Below, one piece after another: positions 25,980 through 34,448 of a DNA stretch of 64,000 nt (position 1 is the stretch's first letter; each line of letters opens with the position of its first letter). The notes under the pieces are model-generated. The model was not told where the DNA came from and ran no database searches. It was given only the letters and a program-made list of their open reading frames with translations. Source of the stretch: Vibrio pomeroyi (GTDB taxonomy: Bacteria > Pseudomonadota > Gammaproteobacteria > Enterobacterales > Vibrionaceae); NCBI RefSeq assembly GCF_024347595.1, contig NZ_AP025506.1, positions 1,054,001 to 1,118,000 on the forward strand. Direction: 5' to 3'. Made by a program: the position numbers and the translations under genes.

Positions 25980-27482
25980 ATGAAAAGGATTTTCCATCTT
26001 CTTATCCTGAGTGTGTTGAGTAGCTTTTCGCTATCAGCATGGTCAGATCAAGAGCAGCCAAATATCTTTGTTATCTTCACTGATGATGTGGGGATCTCAA
26101 ACCTGAGTGCCTATCATAATGGCGTGATGAGCAGTGAAACACCGAATATCGACAGCATTGCCGAGAAGGGCATGTTACTTACCGATTACTACGCTCAACC
26201 TTCGTGTACCGCGGGTCGTTCCGCCTTCTTAACTGGGCAGTTACCAGTACGAACAGGAATGCACTCTGTTGGATTACCGGGTGGCCCTGTAGGTTTGAGT
26301 GCGGATACCCCAACGCTTCCAGAAATGCTCAAGAGCATGGGTTATGTGACAGGGCAATTTGGTAAAAACCACTTAGGTGACCGAGATGAATTCCTACCGA
26401 CAATGCACGGTTTTGATGAATATTGGGGTTGGTTGTATCACTTGAATGCGATGGAATACACCGAAGACCCGGATTGGCCAAAAGACGGCTCGTTAGACGC
26501 ATTTGCGCCTCGTAACGTGATCTATTCAAGAGCGGATGGTAAGGGCGGACAAACCATCGAGGATGATGGCGCGCTGTCGATTGAGCGTATGCGTACACTG
26601 GATGATGAAGTCAACAAACACGCTATTAACTTTATCGAAAGGGCGGTGGAAGCGGAGAAACCATTCTTTACTTGGTATTGCCCATCACGAGGTCACGTTT
26701 GGACGCACCTTTCGGAAGAGTATGAAGCTATGCTTGGCCAGAACGGGTGGGGATTGCAAGAAGTGGTGATGAAAGATCTCGATGATCACGTTGGTGAAAT
26801 GCTTGCCAAAATGGAAGAACTCGGCATTGCAGATAACACCATCATCATTTTCACGGCCGATAATGGCCCTGAAATCATGACATGGCCAGATGGCGGTATG
26901 ACACCATTCCATGGTGAGAAAGGCACAACATGGGAAGGTGGTGTTCGTGCTCCTGCATTGGTGAGTTGGCCGGGCAAAATCCCAGCTGGCAGTGTCGGCA
27001 ATGGCATCTTCGATGGTATGGATTGGTTACCAACACTGATTGCAGCGGCGGGCGGCCCGACAGACTTGAAAGAGAAAATGCTGAAAGGTCACGATGGTTT
27101 TAAAGCACACCTCGATGGTTACAACCAAGTCGATATGTTAACGGAAAAAGGCGAGTCGAATCGTAAAGAGATTTACTACTACGAGCGAGACAAGCTACAA
27201 GCCGTTCGAGTTGGAGATTGGAAAGCGCACTTCGTGGTTCAGAATCACGGTTGGAGCGGTCCTAAAGAAGAGCTTAATGCACCACTACTGTTCAACCTGC
27301 GCCGCGACCCTTACGAGCGAGCAGCTGAAGAATCTGGGATGTACTTGAAATGGATGGGACAGAAGATGTGGGCGTTTGGCCCTGCTCAAGCCGCTATTCA
27401 GCAACACTTAGCAACCTTCGAAGAGTGGCCGCCAGTAACACCTGAATCTCCGGCTGAGAAAACCGGTGGTGTGGGGAATTAG
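25980..27482 (+). CDS. Arylsulfatase (type I, formylglycine-dependent)
   Basis: A 500-residue exported sulfatase: signal peptide residues 1-23, metal site FTDDVG near residue 35, and the modification motif CTAGR with nucleophile Cys near residue 76 in PSCTAGRSAFLTGQLPVRTGM. Alanine replaces the usual proline of CxPxR; this form also occurs in the family. TADNGPE near residue 300 and FHGEKGTTWEGGVRAP near 315 are the other conserved blocks. It hydrolyses sulfate esters in the periplasm, possibly from algal glycans. A formylglycine-generating enzyme (FGE/anSME) is not seen in the window. It follows DUF4345 by 9 bp and ends in a bidirectional terminator. Confidence 0.92.
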   Translation: MKRIFHLLILSVLSSFSLSAWSDQEQPNIFVIFTDDVGISNLSAYHNGVMSSETPNIDSIAEKGMLLTDYYAQPSCTAGRSAFLTGQLPVRTGMHSVGLPGGPVGLSADTPTLPEMLKSMGYVTGQFGKNHLGDRDEFLPTMHGFDEYWGWLYHLNAMEYTEDPDWPKDGSLDAFAPRNVIYSRADGKGGQTIEDDGALSIERMRTLDDEVNKHAINFIERAVEAEKPFFTWYCPSRGHVWTHLSEEYEAMLGQNGWGLQEVVMKDLDDHVGEMLAKMEELGIADNTIIIFTADNGPEIMTWPDGGMTPFHGEKGTTWEGGVRAPALVSWPGKIPAGSVGNGIFDGMDWLPTLIAAAGGPTDLKEKMLKGHDGFKAHLDGYNQVDMLTEKGESNRKEIYYYERDKLQAVRVGDWKAHFVVQNHGWSGPKEELNAPLLFNLRRDPYERAAEESGMYLKWMGQKMWAFGPAQAAIQQHLATFEEWPPVTPESPAEKTGGVGN

Positions 27483-27494
27483 TTAAATATCATA

Positions 27495-27525
27495 AAAAAT
27501 CCCGCTCTGTGTGAGCGGGATTTTT
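27495..27525. terminator. Bidirectional terminator between sulfatase and lacI-like gene
   Basis: Stem AATCCCGCTC / GAGCGGGATT with flanking A- and T-tracts lies between convergent genes and can serve both strands. Confidence 0.9.
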
Positions 27526-27551
27526 AATTGGAATGCGTCTTAACTTTAGCT

Positions 27552-28577
27552 CTATTTTAGCGTTGTTTCCCGCTCTATGAACTTCACTGGTACCATCAAT
27601 TTAACCAAGCTAGTGTCTTGCTCTTGAATCTGGCTAACGACAATTTTCACTGACTCACGGGCAAGGCGTCTGAAGTCTTGCTTGAAGGTGGTGAGTTGGT
27701 AGTTTAACCACTGAGTCTGTGGAATATCATCAAAACCAATTACTTGCAGATCTTCAGGAATACGCAGATTGAACTCTAAGCGCGCTACATCCATGACCGC
27801 CATAGCGAGGTTATCTGTCGCACAGAATATCGCTTGCGGCTGTGTTGGCTCGGAAAACAGAGCGCGAATCGTATCCAGTGAATCAAGGTAGTCATAATCC
27901 GCTTCAACAACACGAGCTTGCTTGCCTGTTAGGTCTTCGAACTCTGAACAAAAGCCCGCTTCACGTTCGCCATTGGTGTAAGTCGGCACGTTACCTGTTA
28001 GGTAAACCGCTGACTTTGTTCCTACGCTATGTAAATGCTGAGCAGCAACTTGGCCTGCTGCATAGTTATCGCTCACCACATGGCTGCTCTTCGTGCCTTC
28101 AACTACACGAGCATACTGAACAATAGGGATGTCGAACTCTTCACACTCTTCATAAAGTGACTTATTGAACGTCGCAGAAGCGGCAATCACACCATCAACT
28201 CGATACTGGAAGATGTTAGGAATCGAGTGGTTGTCATTGCCATCGACTTGCCACGGGATAAGCACCGCAGAATAGCCCTGTTTTTGTAACTCAGTAGAGA
28301 TGAGCTGCAGGGTTTTCATGTGAATTGGGTAGTCGGCATCTGGGAAAACTAAGCCAATCAATTTGGATTCATTTGTCGTCAGACTACGGGCAAACGCATT
28401 GGGACGATAATTCAACGATTTTGCTGCATCGAACACTTTCTGCTTGGTCTTTTCAGACACTGAACTGCCCGGTACAAATACGCGAGATACAGTTGATTGA
28501 GAAACGCCCGCAAGTTTAGCGACATCTTTAGATGTGACGGTTGGCTTTGACGCCGTGGAGTGTTTTGGTGAGTTCAT
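27552..28577 (-). CDS. LacI family transcriptional regulator
   Basis: A 341-residue LacI regulator. HTH plus hinge (SKDVAKLAGVSQSTVSRVFVPGSSVSEKTKQKV at residues 16-48), then a periplasmic-binding fold with VIGFDDIPQTQWLNYQLTTFKQD near residue 280. It is the last gene of the minus-strand run MFS - NTF2-like - porin - LacI, so it probably regulates them in response to their substrate. The 230-bp gap to the porin contains a terminator-like hairpin, so LacI may have its own promoter. Confidence 0.9.
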   Translation of the reverse strand: MNSPKHSTASKPTVTSKDVAKLAGVSQSTVSRVFVPGSSVSEKTKQKVFDAAKSLNYRPNAFARSLTTNESKLIGLVFPDADYPIHMKTLQLISTELQKQGYSAVLIPWQVDGNDNHSIPNIFQYRVDGVIAASATFNKSLYEECEEFDIPIVQYARVVEGTKSSHVVSDNYAAGQVAAQHLHSVGTKSAVYLTGNVPTYTNGEREAGFCSEFEDLTGKQARVVEADYDYLDSLDTIRALFSEPTQPQAIFCATDNLAMAVMDVARLEFNLRIPEDLQVIGFDDIPQTQWLNYQLTTFKQDFRRLARESVKIVVSQIQEQDTSLVKLMVPVKFIERETTLK

Positions 28578-28717
28578 AGACCATGCTTTTAAGCCAATTT
28601 AACGGCCTATAGAGTACCATAGATAGGTACGTATTCAAAAAAGCAATGCATGAGAATGTTATGAAAGATAAGGGCTAATTGAGGTTGTTGGGTATTACCT
28701 TGGGTATGACCCAAAAG

Positions 28718-28756
28718 AAAGCTCTACGTACATGCATAAACATATTGTAGAGCTTT
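28718..28756 (-). terminator. Terminator-like hairpin after porin
   Basis: Stem AAAGCTCTAC / GTAGAGCTTT (perfect, 19-nt loop). Read on the minus strand it ends in CTTTCTTTTGG, a T-rich tail, 54 bp past the porin stop. Confidence 0.65.
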
Positions 28757-28809
28757 AGTTGGACAGTTTTGTTCAATATTTCTTACTTGTCTAATGCCTT
28801 ATTCAGCCA

Positions 28810-29886
28810 TTAGAAGTAGTAACGAATACCAGCAGCGAATTGGTCGTCGCTGTTTTCGTAACGGTTACCCACTGACTTGTCGTTGCCGTTGTCGAATTGG
28901 TATTCCGTCCACACTAAGAATTTGTTTTTCTTAAAGTGGTACTCAAGGCCAGGGATGATCAGCTGACGTTCATAGCCGTTAGCGTTGTCGTCTGTATCCG
29001 TTAAGTAGTTAACGTTAAATGTTGGACGCAGACCGTTTTCAAAGTGGTAGTACGTGAAGAATTCAGCACCACGGTGGTCGTAGAATTCAGCTTGGCTGGT
29101 GGTTTCCCAGTTTGAGCCCTGGCTGTAGGTGAAACCAACAAATAGGCCATCATTGGTGTAGTTCACACCCAACAAACCGATGCGCTGGGTATCGCCATCT
29201 TTAATGTTTTGCACGCCTGCATCAACATCATCAAACTCATTTTGGTGGTAAGCCAAACCAATGGTTAAGCCATCCATCACAGTGTAAAGCGTTGATGCAC
29301 CCATACCGTTTTTCAGCGTTGCGGTTAAACCGTCAGCTAGGCCAACATTTTCACGAGTGGTTTGGTAAGTGAAGCCGTATTTCCAGTTGTCGTTGATGTT
29401 GTTGCGGTAGGTGATTGAGTTCTCGGCACGGCCTGTACCAGAAGCAATACCCCAGTCAGATAGGTTGTAATAGCCAGAACCACGTGAACCAAATACGCGG
29501 CCCATATCGGTAAACCAAGCCACATCGTAGAAGGTCGACCATTGCTTAGTACCCGCAGCAATCTTGCCGTATTTTTCGTGCTCTACGCCAGCGTATAGAA
29601 GTCGGTCGTAAATATTGTCGCCGTTAGCACCTGAGTTGTAACCCCATTCGGCATGGCCAAAGCCAGTCCAGTCGTTGTCTAGTCCCATTTGACCTTTAAG
29701 GCCGAAACGAGAACTACCGCTGTTCCATTCGCCGTTATGGTCGCCACCTTTGTCTTGGTAACGAACGTCGAAACGACCATCTAGAGTCAGGCTATCGCCC
29801 GCGTCATTGGTAAAAGTGTGTGCAGCAAAAGCAGAACCTGAGGTAAGTGCTGTCAGGATCACTGCAGAAAGAATCGACTTTTTCAT
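28810..29886 (-). CDS. Gram-negative porin (OmpU/OmpC-like)
   Basis: A 358-residue trimeric-porin-type barrel: signal peptide 1-21 (ending SAFAA), periplasmic start SLTLDGRFDVRYQDKG, FGLKGQMGLDN near residue 62 (the canonical first hairpin), GVEHEKYGKIAAGTKQWSTFYD near 104 (porin signature) and the final RYYF. It would let small hydrophilic solutes pass the outer membrane. Position after the MFS and NTF2-like genes and next to LacI suggests entry of the same substrate. A GAAAGC-N6-GCTTTC inverted repeat lies in its leader at 29912-29929. Confidence 0.9.
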   Translation of the reverse strand: MKKSILSAVILTALTSGSAFAAHTFTNDAGDSLTLDGRFDVRYQDKGGDHNGEWNSGSSRFGLKGQMGLDNDWTGFGHAEWGYNSGANGDNIYDRLLYAGVEHEKYGKIAAGTKQWSTFYDVAWFTDMGRVFGSRGSGYYNLSDWGIASGTGRAENSITYRNNINDNWKYGFTYQTTRENVGLADGLTATLKNGMGASTLYTVMDGLTIGLAYHQNEFDDVDAGVQNIKDGDTQRIGLLGVNYTNDGLFVGFTYSQGSNWETTSQAEFYDHRGAEFFTYYHFENGLRPTFNVNYLTDTDDNANGYERQLIIPGLEYHFKKNKFLVWTEYQFDNGNDKSVGNRYENSDDQFAAGIRYYF

Positions 29887-29911
29887 TGTAATTCTCTTTA
29901 TTCAAGCCGTA

Positions 29912-29929
29912 GAAAGCCACCGTGCTTTC
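29912..29929. promoter_or_regulatory. Inverted repeat in porin leader, possible LacI site
   Basis: GAAAGC, six bases, GCTTTC. It is symmetric and 26 bp upstream of the porin ATG. Could be an operator or an RNA hairpin in the leader. Confidence 0.3.
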
Positions 29930-30011
29930 AAGCCCGTTATATAGGTAATGGTTTGGCAGGGTGTGCCCATCCGTTAGGCACAAGTTGGTTATCTTGGGTG
30001 GAGCAAGTTGC

Positions 30012-30033
30012 CGAGGGCGAGAAGGAGCCCTCG
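30012..30033 (-). other. Hairpin between NTF2-like gene and porin
   Basis: CGAGGGC / GCCCTCG with an 8-nt loop, 50 bp past the NTF2-like stop and without a T-tract. It may attenuate or stabilise the mRNA. Confidence 0.45.
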
Positions 30034-30085
30034 ACAGTCATGTTTATCTAGTGTAGGTAAGGACTAGATAGACAATAGGACACAG

Positions 30086-31102
30086 TTACAGCGTTGGGTT
30101 CATGATGGTTGAAGTGCGTTCGAACACGTCTAGACCTTGCTGTTGTAGCCAGTAAGGAAGGTCGATAAGAACCCAGTTCTCAGACAGTTTGTCACCGTCA
30201 CGGTAGTAAACGTCAACTACTTGCATGTTTGCACGTACTTCACCACCAGTCATACCTAGGAAGCCACCTGTTGGTGTGTTTGATAGGTTTGGCCAACCGA
30301 AGAAACAAGAGAAGTTACCTTCAGCGAAACGACAAACGTGGCCGTTGAACTTCTTGTCTTTCAGGTTGTTACGGAAAGGAAGTTGGTGCTGCTGTTGGTA
30401 ACGAGGAATTGTGTAAGACGCGCCGATACCACATGGGCCGTACCAAATCATGTCTTTTGACCAGCTCTTCGCTAGCACTTCTGGTGGGCAACCCATCGCA
30501 CCGCTGTCGTTAAGAGCAGACAGGTCATCAACCATTTTGTTTACTAGAGCAAGTGTCGCAACACCTTCCTCTGGAGCCGCGTCTTCGAATAGCAGACCAT
30601 CGTGGTTGCGTGGGCCAGGGTATACGAAGTGCTTACCAGTTGACGGTGGAAGTGGGTAACAACCCGCTTGATCCATCATGCCTAGAAGGTCTAGGAACAA
30701 GCCTGTCTTAGTGATTTTGCCATCAACAACACAGTTAAATTCTGCGTAGCGAACGTTCATAATCTTGCCAGTAGGGCGCATGCCTAGGTATTCAGCGTCG
30801 AATAGACCCATGAAGTGACCCATGCTCATTACCCAAATCTCATCTGGGTTAACTTCGTTGTTACCACCGATGAAGATGTCTTGACGACGCTGCATGCGAG
30901 TCATCGACTTCATCATTGGCGCCCAGAATACGTCAGCTGCTGCTTGTGCGCCTTCTTGCTCACGGAATGGGTAAACACCGCGCCACAAGTAATCTTCAGA
31001 AGTGTGTGCTTTTAAAACTTCAGCAACGTTCTCGTGAGTTGCGTTTTCCATTGCATCGAAGTATTCACGAACAATGCGTTTAGCTTCTTGATATTTAGAC
31101 AT
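30086..31102 (-). CDS. Two-domain NTF2/SnoaL-like protein
   Basis: A 338-residue protein of two NTF2-like cone domains. Domain 1 spans roughly residues 5-150 (AKRIVREYFDAMENAT start; AEFNCVVDGKITKTGLFLDLLGMMDQAG), domain 2 about 185-330 (MIWYGPCGIGASYTIPRYQQQHQLPF). Such folds cover cyclases, dehydratases and isomerases with a hydrophobic pocket; both domains have Asp/His that might catalyse but no definite motif. Its name in databases (nuclear transport factor 2 or polyketide cyclase) does not fix a role. Context (MFS importer, porin, LacI) suggests catabolism of an unknown organic compound. Confidence 0.72.
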   Translation of the reverse strand: MSKYQEAKRIVREYFDAMENATHENVAEVLKAHTSEDYLWRGVYPFREQEGAQAAADVFWAPMMKSMTRMQRRQDIFIGGNNEVNPDEIWVMSMGHFMGLFDAEYLGMRPTGKIMNVRYAEFNCVVDGKITKTGLFLDLLGMMDQAGCYPLPPSTGKHFVYPGPRNHDGLLFEDAAPEEGVATLALVNKMVDDLSALNDSGAMGCPPEVLAKSWSKDMIWYGPCGIGASYTIPRYQQQHQLPFRNNLKDKKFNGHVCRFAEGNFSCFFGWPNLSNTPTGGFLGMTGGEVRANMQVVDVYYRDGDKLSENWVLIDLPYWLQQQGLDVFERTSTIMNPTL

Positions 31103-31164
31103 AATAATTTCTCTTTGTGTTGTCGAGTCAACATTCGGAACAGGACTCGATTTGGATTTTGTTA

Positions 31165-31184
31165 CCGGCTGACTTATCAGCCGG
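31165..31184. other. Intercistronic hairpin between MFS and NTF2-like gene
   Basis: Perfect 8-bp stem CCGGCTGA / TCAGCCGG with a 4-nt loop, in the 125-bp gap between two genes on the minus strand. The T-rich side faces plus, so it is not a clear terminator for the operon; an mRNA processing or stabilising element is possible. Confidence 0.5.
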
Positions 31185-31227
31185 CTTTACATTTTTCGTA
31201 TTTGAACTTCAGCGTATGAGTGTCGAA

Positions 31228-32532
31228 TTAAGCTTTTGCTGCTTCAGCTTTTTTGCTCTTATCGAAGACGCCACCTTTAAGAGTTTCAGGCAGTGTTAGC
31301 CATAGTAGGCCGGCGATAATCCATACGATTGGTGAGCCCCACATTGCTGTTTGTAGGTCGGTACGCTCTTGGATGAAGATAAGAACCATTGGTGCCCACA
31401 TGCCGATAATACGACCGCCATGGAATAAAGCTGCACCATAGCTACGCAAGCGTGCTGGGAACAATTCAGAGAAGTAACCGCCCCATACTGCAGAAGCAGA
31501 TAGGCCGAAGTTGTAGATAAGGCCTAGAAGAGCCAGCATGTTTAAGCCACCAATCACCATGTCGCCAGGTGCGACAAAGAAGATAGAAACCATGATACCT
31601 GCGAGGATGAAGCCGAATGCGTTGATCTTACGACCGTACTTATCTGCTGCCCATCCCCAGAACCATGCACCGAAGAGTGAACCAAATGCTGAGATAGAGA
31701 AGATCAAACCGATGGTTGCACCATCAAACATACGAACATCTTTCAGGTAGGTAGTTACAAAGCCACCGAAGAATTGGAATCCGTAGAAGTTAAGACCAGA
31801 AAGAAGTAAACAAGTAATCGTAATTTTGCGGTAAGGCTTGCTTAACATCTCACCCCAAGAACCTTTTTTAGCTTCGGTTACTTCGCCAGCTGCATTGGTT
31901 GTTGTTTGCTGATCTTCTTCACCGTAGGCGATCACTGTTTTGTCGCTTGGTAATACAAAGATCATTAACGCTGCTGCTACAAGCGGTGGAATACCACCTA
32001 CCCACATTAGGCTCTGCCAAGGTGCATCAACACTTGTAATGAAGGCTGCGTAAGCGCCCATTGCTACTAAGGCAACAGAGAACATTGAAGAAGCAAATGC
32101 GGTCAACTTACCACGTACCGTCGGTGTGAATAGGCCGATCATTAGGCTCACTGCTACAGTGAAGTAACCACCCAGTGATAAACCAATGATGAAACGCATT
32201 GCAGCCCAAGTGGCGTAGTCGGTGAACATCATATTGATGATGGTTGCACCACCGTTTAGCGCTGTGATGGCAATAAGAGTGGATTTCTTACCAAATTTTG
32301 TTGCGAACCATGCACAGCTTAGTGCACCAATCAGGGCACCAACTGACTGCCAAGTGTAGAACTGAGCGGTATCAGAAAGGCTAATACCAGCATATTCTTC
32401 CACGATGTATGGGCGTACGTAGTCAATAATTACAAAGTTATAACAATAGAAAAAGTAGCCGACTAGAATTGCTAGATATGCGGCTACCCTTTGAATCATA
32501 GGAACTTCGCTCATGTGTTTTTTAATGGTCAT
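31228..32532 (-). CDS. MFS transporter (metabolite:H+ symporter type)
   Basis: A 434-residue major facilitator with 12 helices. Family marks are FATKFGKKSTLIAITAL near residue 80 (loop 2-3 motif), RFIIGLSLGGYFTVAVSLMIGLFTPTVRGKL near 112 (G-x3-G-G, and PxxxRG) and WGWAADKYGRKINAFG near 297 (second copy of the loop motif). It resembles the sugar/organic-acid:H+ symporters and likely imports the substrate that the NTF2-like protein uses. It is the first gene of the minus-strand run and is divergent from the sodium symporter; two CRP-like sites lie in between. Confidence 0.88.
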   Translation of the reverse strand: MTIKKHMSEVPMIQRVAAYLAILVGYFFYCYNFVIIDYVRPYIVEEYAGISLSDTAQFYTWQSVGALIGALSCAWFATKFGKKSTLIAITALNGGATIINMMFTDYATWAAMRFIIGLSLGGYFTVAVSLMIGLFTPTVRGKLTAFASSMFSVALVAMGAYAAFITSVDAPWQSLMWVGGIPPLVAAALMIFVLPSDKTVIAYGEEDQQTTTNAAGEVTEAKKGSWGEMLSKPYRKITITCLLLSGLNFYGFQFFGGFVTTYLKDVRMFDGATIGLIFSISAFGSLFGAWFWGWAADKYGRKINAFGFILAGIMVSIFFVAPGDMVIGGLNMLALLGLIYNFGLSASAVWGGYFSELFPARLRSYGAALFHGGRIIGMWAPMVLIFIQERTDLQTAMWGSPIVWIIAGLLWLTLPETLKGGVFDKSKKAEAAKA

Positions 32533-32703
32533 GACCGATAAACCTTTATTTTATATAGGGTGATTTTGGTTTTAATTATTGTGTGTTGATTATTTAGCTT
32601 CATCACACCGTCTTCATTTCGGGAGAGATAATAGAATTTTTGTGGTTATTAGATCCGTGATCAAAGTCAATTTTAAAATGAGTGCGTACCCATTTTGTGT
32701 ATT

Positions 32704-32724
32704 TTAGTGATCTTGATCTCATTT
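32704..32724. promoter_or_regulatory. Candidate CRP site 1
   Basis: AGTGATCTTGATCTCATTT matches the CRP consensus TGTGA-N6-TCACA with one change in each half. It sits about 160 bp from the symporter start and 175 bp from the MFS start. Confidence 0.5.
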
Positions 32725-32775
32725 AACTGCGTTTTTGTGCTTTGTGGGACGATTTGAGTGTTTAATCGTCTATCT

Positions 32776-32793
32776 TAGTGATAATAGTCACAC
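32776..32793. promoter_or_regulatory. Candidate CRP site 2
   Basis: AGTGA-TAATAG-TCACA: one mismatch to the CRP consensus with the correct 6-bp spacing. It lies 88 bp upstream of the symporter ATG, in a position suited to activation. Confidence 0.55.
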
Positions 32794-32880
32794 TTACTGT
32801 GGGTTTTTGAGGGAAAATATCCAATTTTGAGTAATATTGGCGGCGAATGATTAGAAGAATACAATAAACGGAATCTAAAA

Positions 32881-34422
32881 ATGGTTACGTACTCAAGTTT
32901 TGTGGTTATTGCTCTTTATGTGTTAACTACTTTATTTATCAGCTACTTAGTAAACAAACGCTATAGCGTTGGTGGCGACTTTTCGACTGGTGGAAAACAA
33001 TTTGGTTGGTTTACGGCGGGTGTGTCGATTCTTGCAACCTACATTAGTGCGATGACGTTCGTGGGTATGCCGGGCTGGGTTTATAGCTCTGGCATGGAAG
33101 CGATGAGCGTTCATCTGAATTACCCAATAGTGATCTTTTTCGCTGTGGTTTTCTTTGTTCCAGTGTTCTACAAACTCGGCCTGACCTCGATTTATGAATA
33201 CTTAGAGCACCGCTTTGGCGTTGTTGCTCGCACGATCAATTCCATCGTGTTTATTGTGGTTCAGTGTATTTCGGCGGGGGTGATTTTGTATGCGGTGGCA
33301 TTGATCTTGGTGCAAGTGCTGCCGGTGAGTATCTCCGAGGCGATCATCTACATCAGCCTGTTTACCGCCTTGTATACCTATGCGGGGGGCATCTCAACCG
33401 TCATATGGACAGACATGCTTCAGTCAGCAGTGTTGATTATTGGCAGCATTGCGATCTTTGTTTTATTGCTGATGAAAATCGATGCGGGCGAGATGTTGTC
33501 TCCTGAGCATCTGAATATCATCAACCTAGATTTTGATCTTGGCGTCGACACCACATTGTGGGCGGGTGTAGTGGCAGTGAGCTTTTTACACCTGAGCGTA
33601 TATGGCACTAACCAACTGATTATTCAAAGAACACTGGCGACAAAAAACGTTCAGACAGCGCAAAAATCCATGCTGCTTTGTGGTTACGGCGCGTTCTTCA
33701 TCTATCTGTTTTTTGCTGTGATGGGTGTGTTGCTAAGTGTCTTTTATCAAGACACCAGCTTTGAGAACAGCAATGAAGTGATTCTCGATTTCGTGTTTAA
33801 CCATACTAACCCAATCATTGTTGGGCTTGTAATTTCTGCATTGTCGGCAGCAGCGATGTCGACACTGGATTCTACTTATAACTCAATGGCAACTGTGGCG
33901 ACATTCGATTTCTATAAGCGCTTTTTCCGTAAAACAGCCTCCAATGCGCATTATGAATCGGTGGCAAGAAAAATGAGTCTCGTTGCTGCCGCTTCGGTTG
34001 TTGTGCCTGCTTTACTGGCGGTCTCTAATGAATCAGTGCTTAAAACTATTGCCAGCCTAACTTCAATTTTTGTTGGTATTCGCCTTGGCTCTTTCATCCT
34101 TGGGTTGTTCTTCAAGCAAGCGAATGAAAAAGGCGTTATAGCGGGCAGTATCGGCAGTGTCGTAGTGGTATTTATTGCCAAATACAGTGGCATCTCTTGG
34201 CCTTGGTTTGCCTTAATTGGCACGGTGGTTTTCTTAGTTCTAGGTGTTGTTGTGAGCCGTCTCTGGGGAGAGGTGACACAGCAACAACACGAATTTATCG
34301 CCAAGCAAAAGCACTTGTTCGCTAAGCCTACCGCGAGTCATTACGGCTTGTTGGTCTTTGCGGTTGTGACGATCGCTGCTTGTACTGTTATCCCTGATTG
34401 GCTTTATGCCGCTCTTTCTTAA
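32881..34422 (+). CDS. Sodium:solute symporter (SSS family)
   Basis: A 513-residue inner-membrane symporter with about 13 helices; typical segments are FSTGGKQFGWFTAGVSILATYISAMTFVGMPGWVYSSG at residues 34-72 and the late SSS signature LVISALSAAAMSTLDSTYNSMATV near residue 320. The substrate is unknown. The next gene is an L-serine deaminase whose ATG is 26 bp after the stop, so serine or a serine-releasing compound is a reasonable guess. Candidate CRP sites lie upstream. Confidence 0.88.
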   Translation: MVTYSSFVVIALYVLTTLFISYLVNKRYSVGGDFSTGGKQFGWFTAGVSILATYISAMTFVGMPGWVYSSGMEAMSVHLNYPIVIFFAVVFFVPVFYKLGLTSIYEYLEHRFGVVARTINSIVFIVVQCISAGVILYAVALILVQVLPVSISEAIIYISLFTALYTYAGGISTVIWTDMLQSAVLIIGSIAIFVLLLMKIDAGEMLSPEHLNIINLDFDLGVDTTLWAGVVAVSFLHLSVYGTNQLIIQRTLATKNVQTAQKSMLLCGYGAFFIYLFFAVMGVLLSVFYQDTSFENSNEVILDFVFNHTNPIIVGLVISALSAAAMSTLDSTYNSMATVATFDFYKRFFRKTASNAHYESVARKMSLVAAASVVVPALLAVSNESVLKTIASLTSIFVGIRLGSFILGLFFKQANEKGVIAGSIGSVVVVFIAKYSGISWPWFALIGTVVFLVLGVVVSRLWGEVTQQQHEFIAKQKHLFAKPTASHYGLLVFAVVTIAACTVIPDWLYAALS

Positions 34423-34448
34423 TTGACCGATTCTTTACTGGTATATCT

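Larger units (their letters stand above)
32533..32880. other. Divergent promoter region of MFS and sodium symporter
   Basis: A 348-bp AT-rich gap with promoters for both directions. It contains two CRP-like sites described separately; no gene was found. Confidence 0.7.

Noticed and set aside
28810..29886. Chitoporin ChiP
   Set aside because: The sequence is a general porin in a LacI/MFS context and no chitin genes are adjacent; chbFG lies 8 kb away on another unit.
30086..31102. Polyketide cyclase as a specific function
   Set aside because: The NTF2/SnoaL fold alone does not establish it; there is no polyketide synthase in the window.
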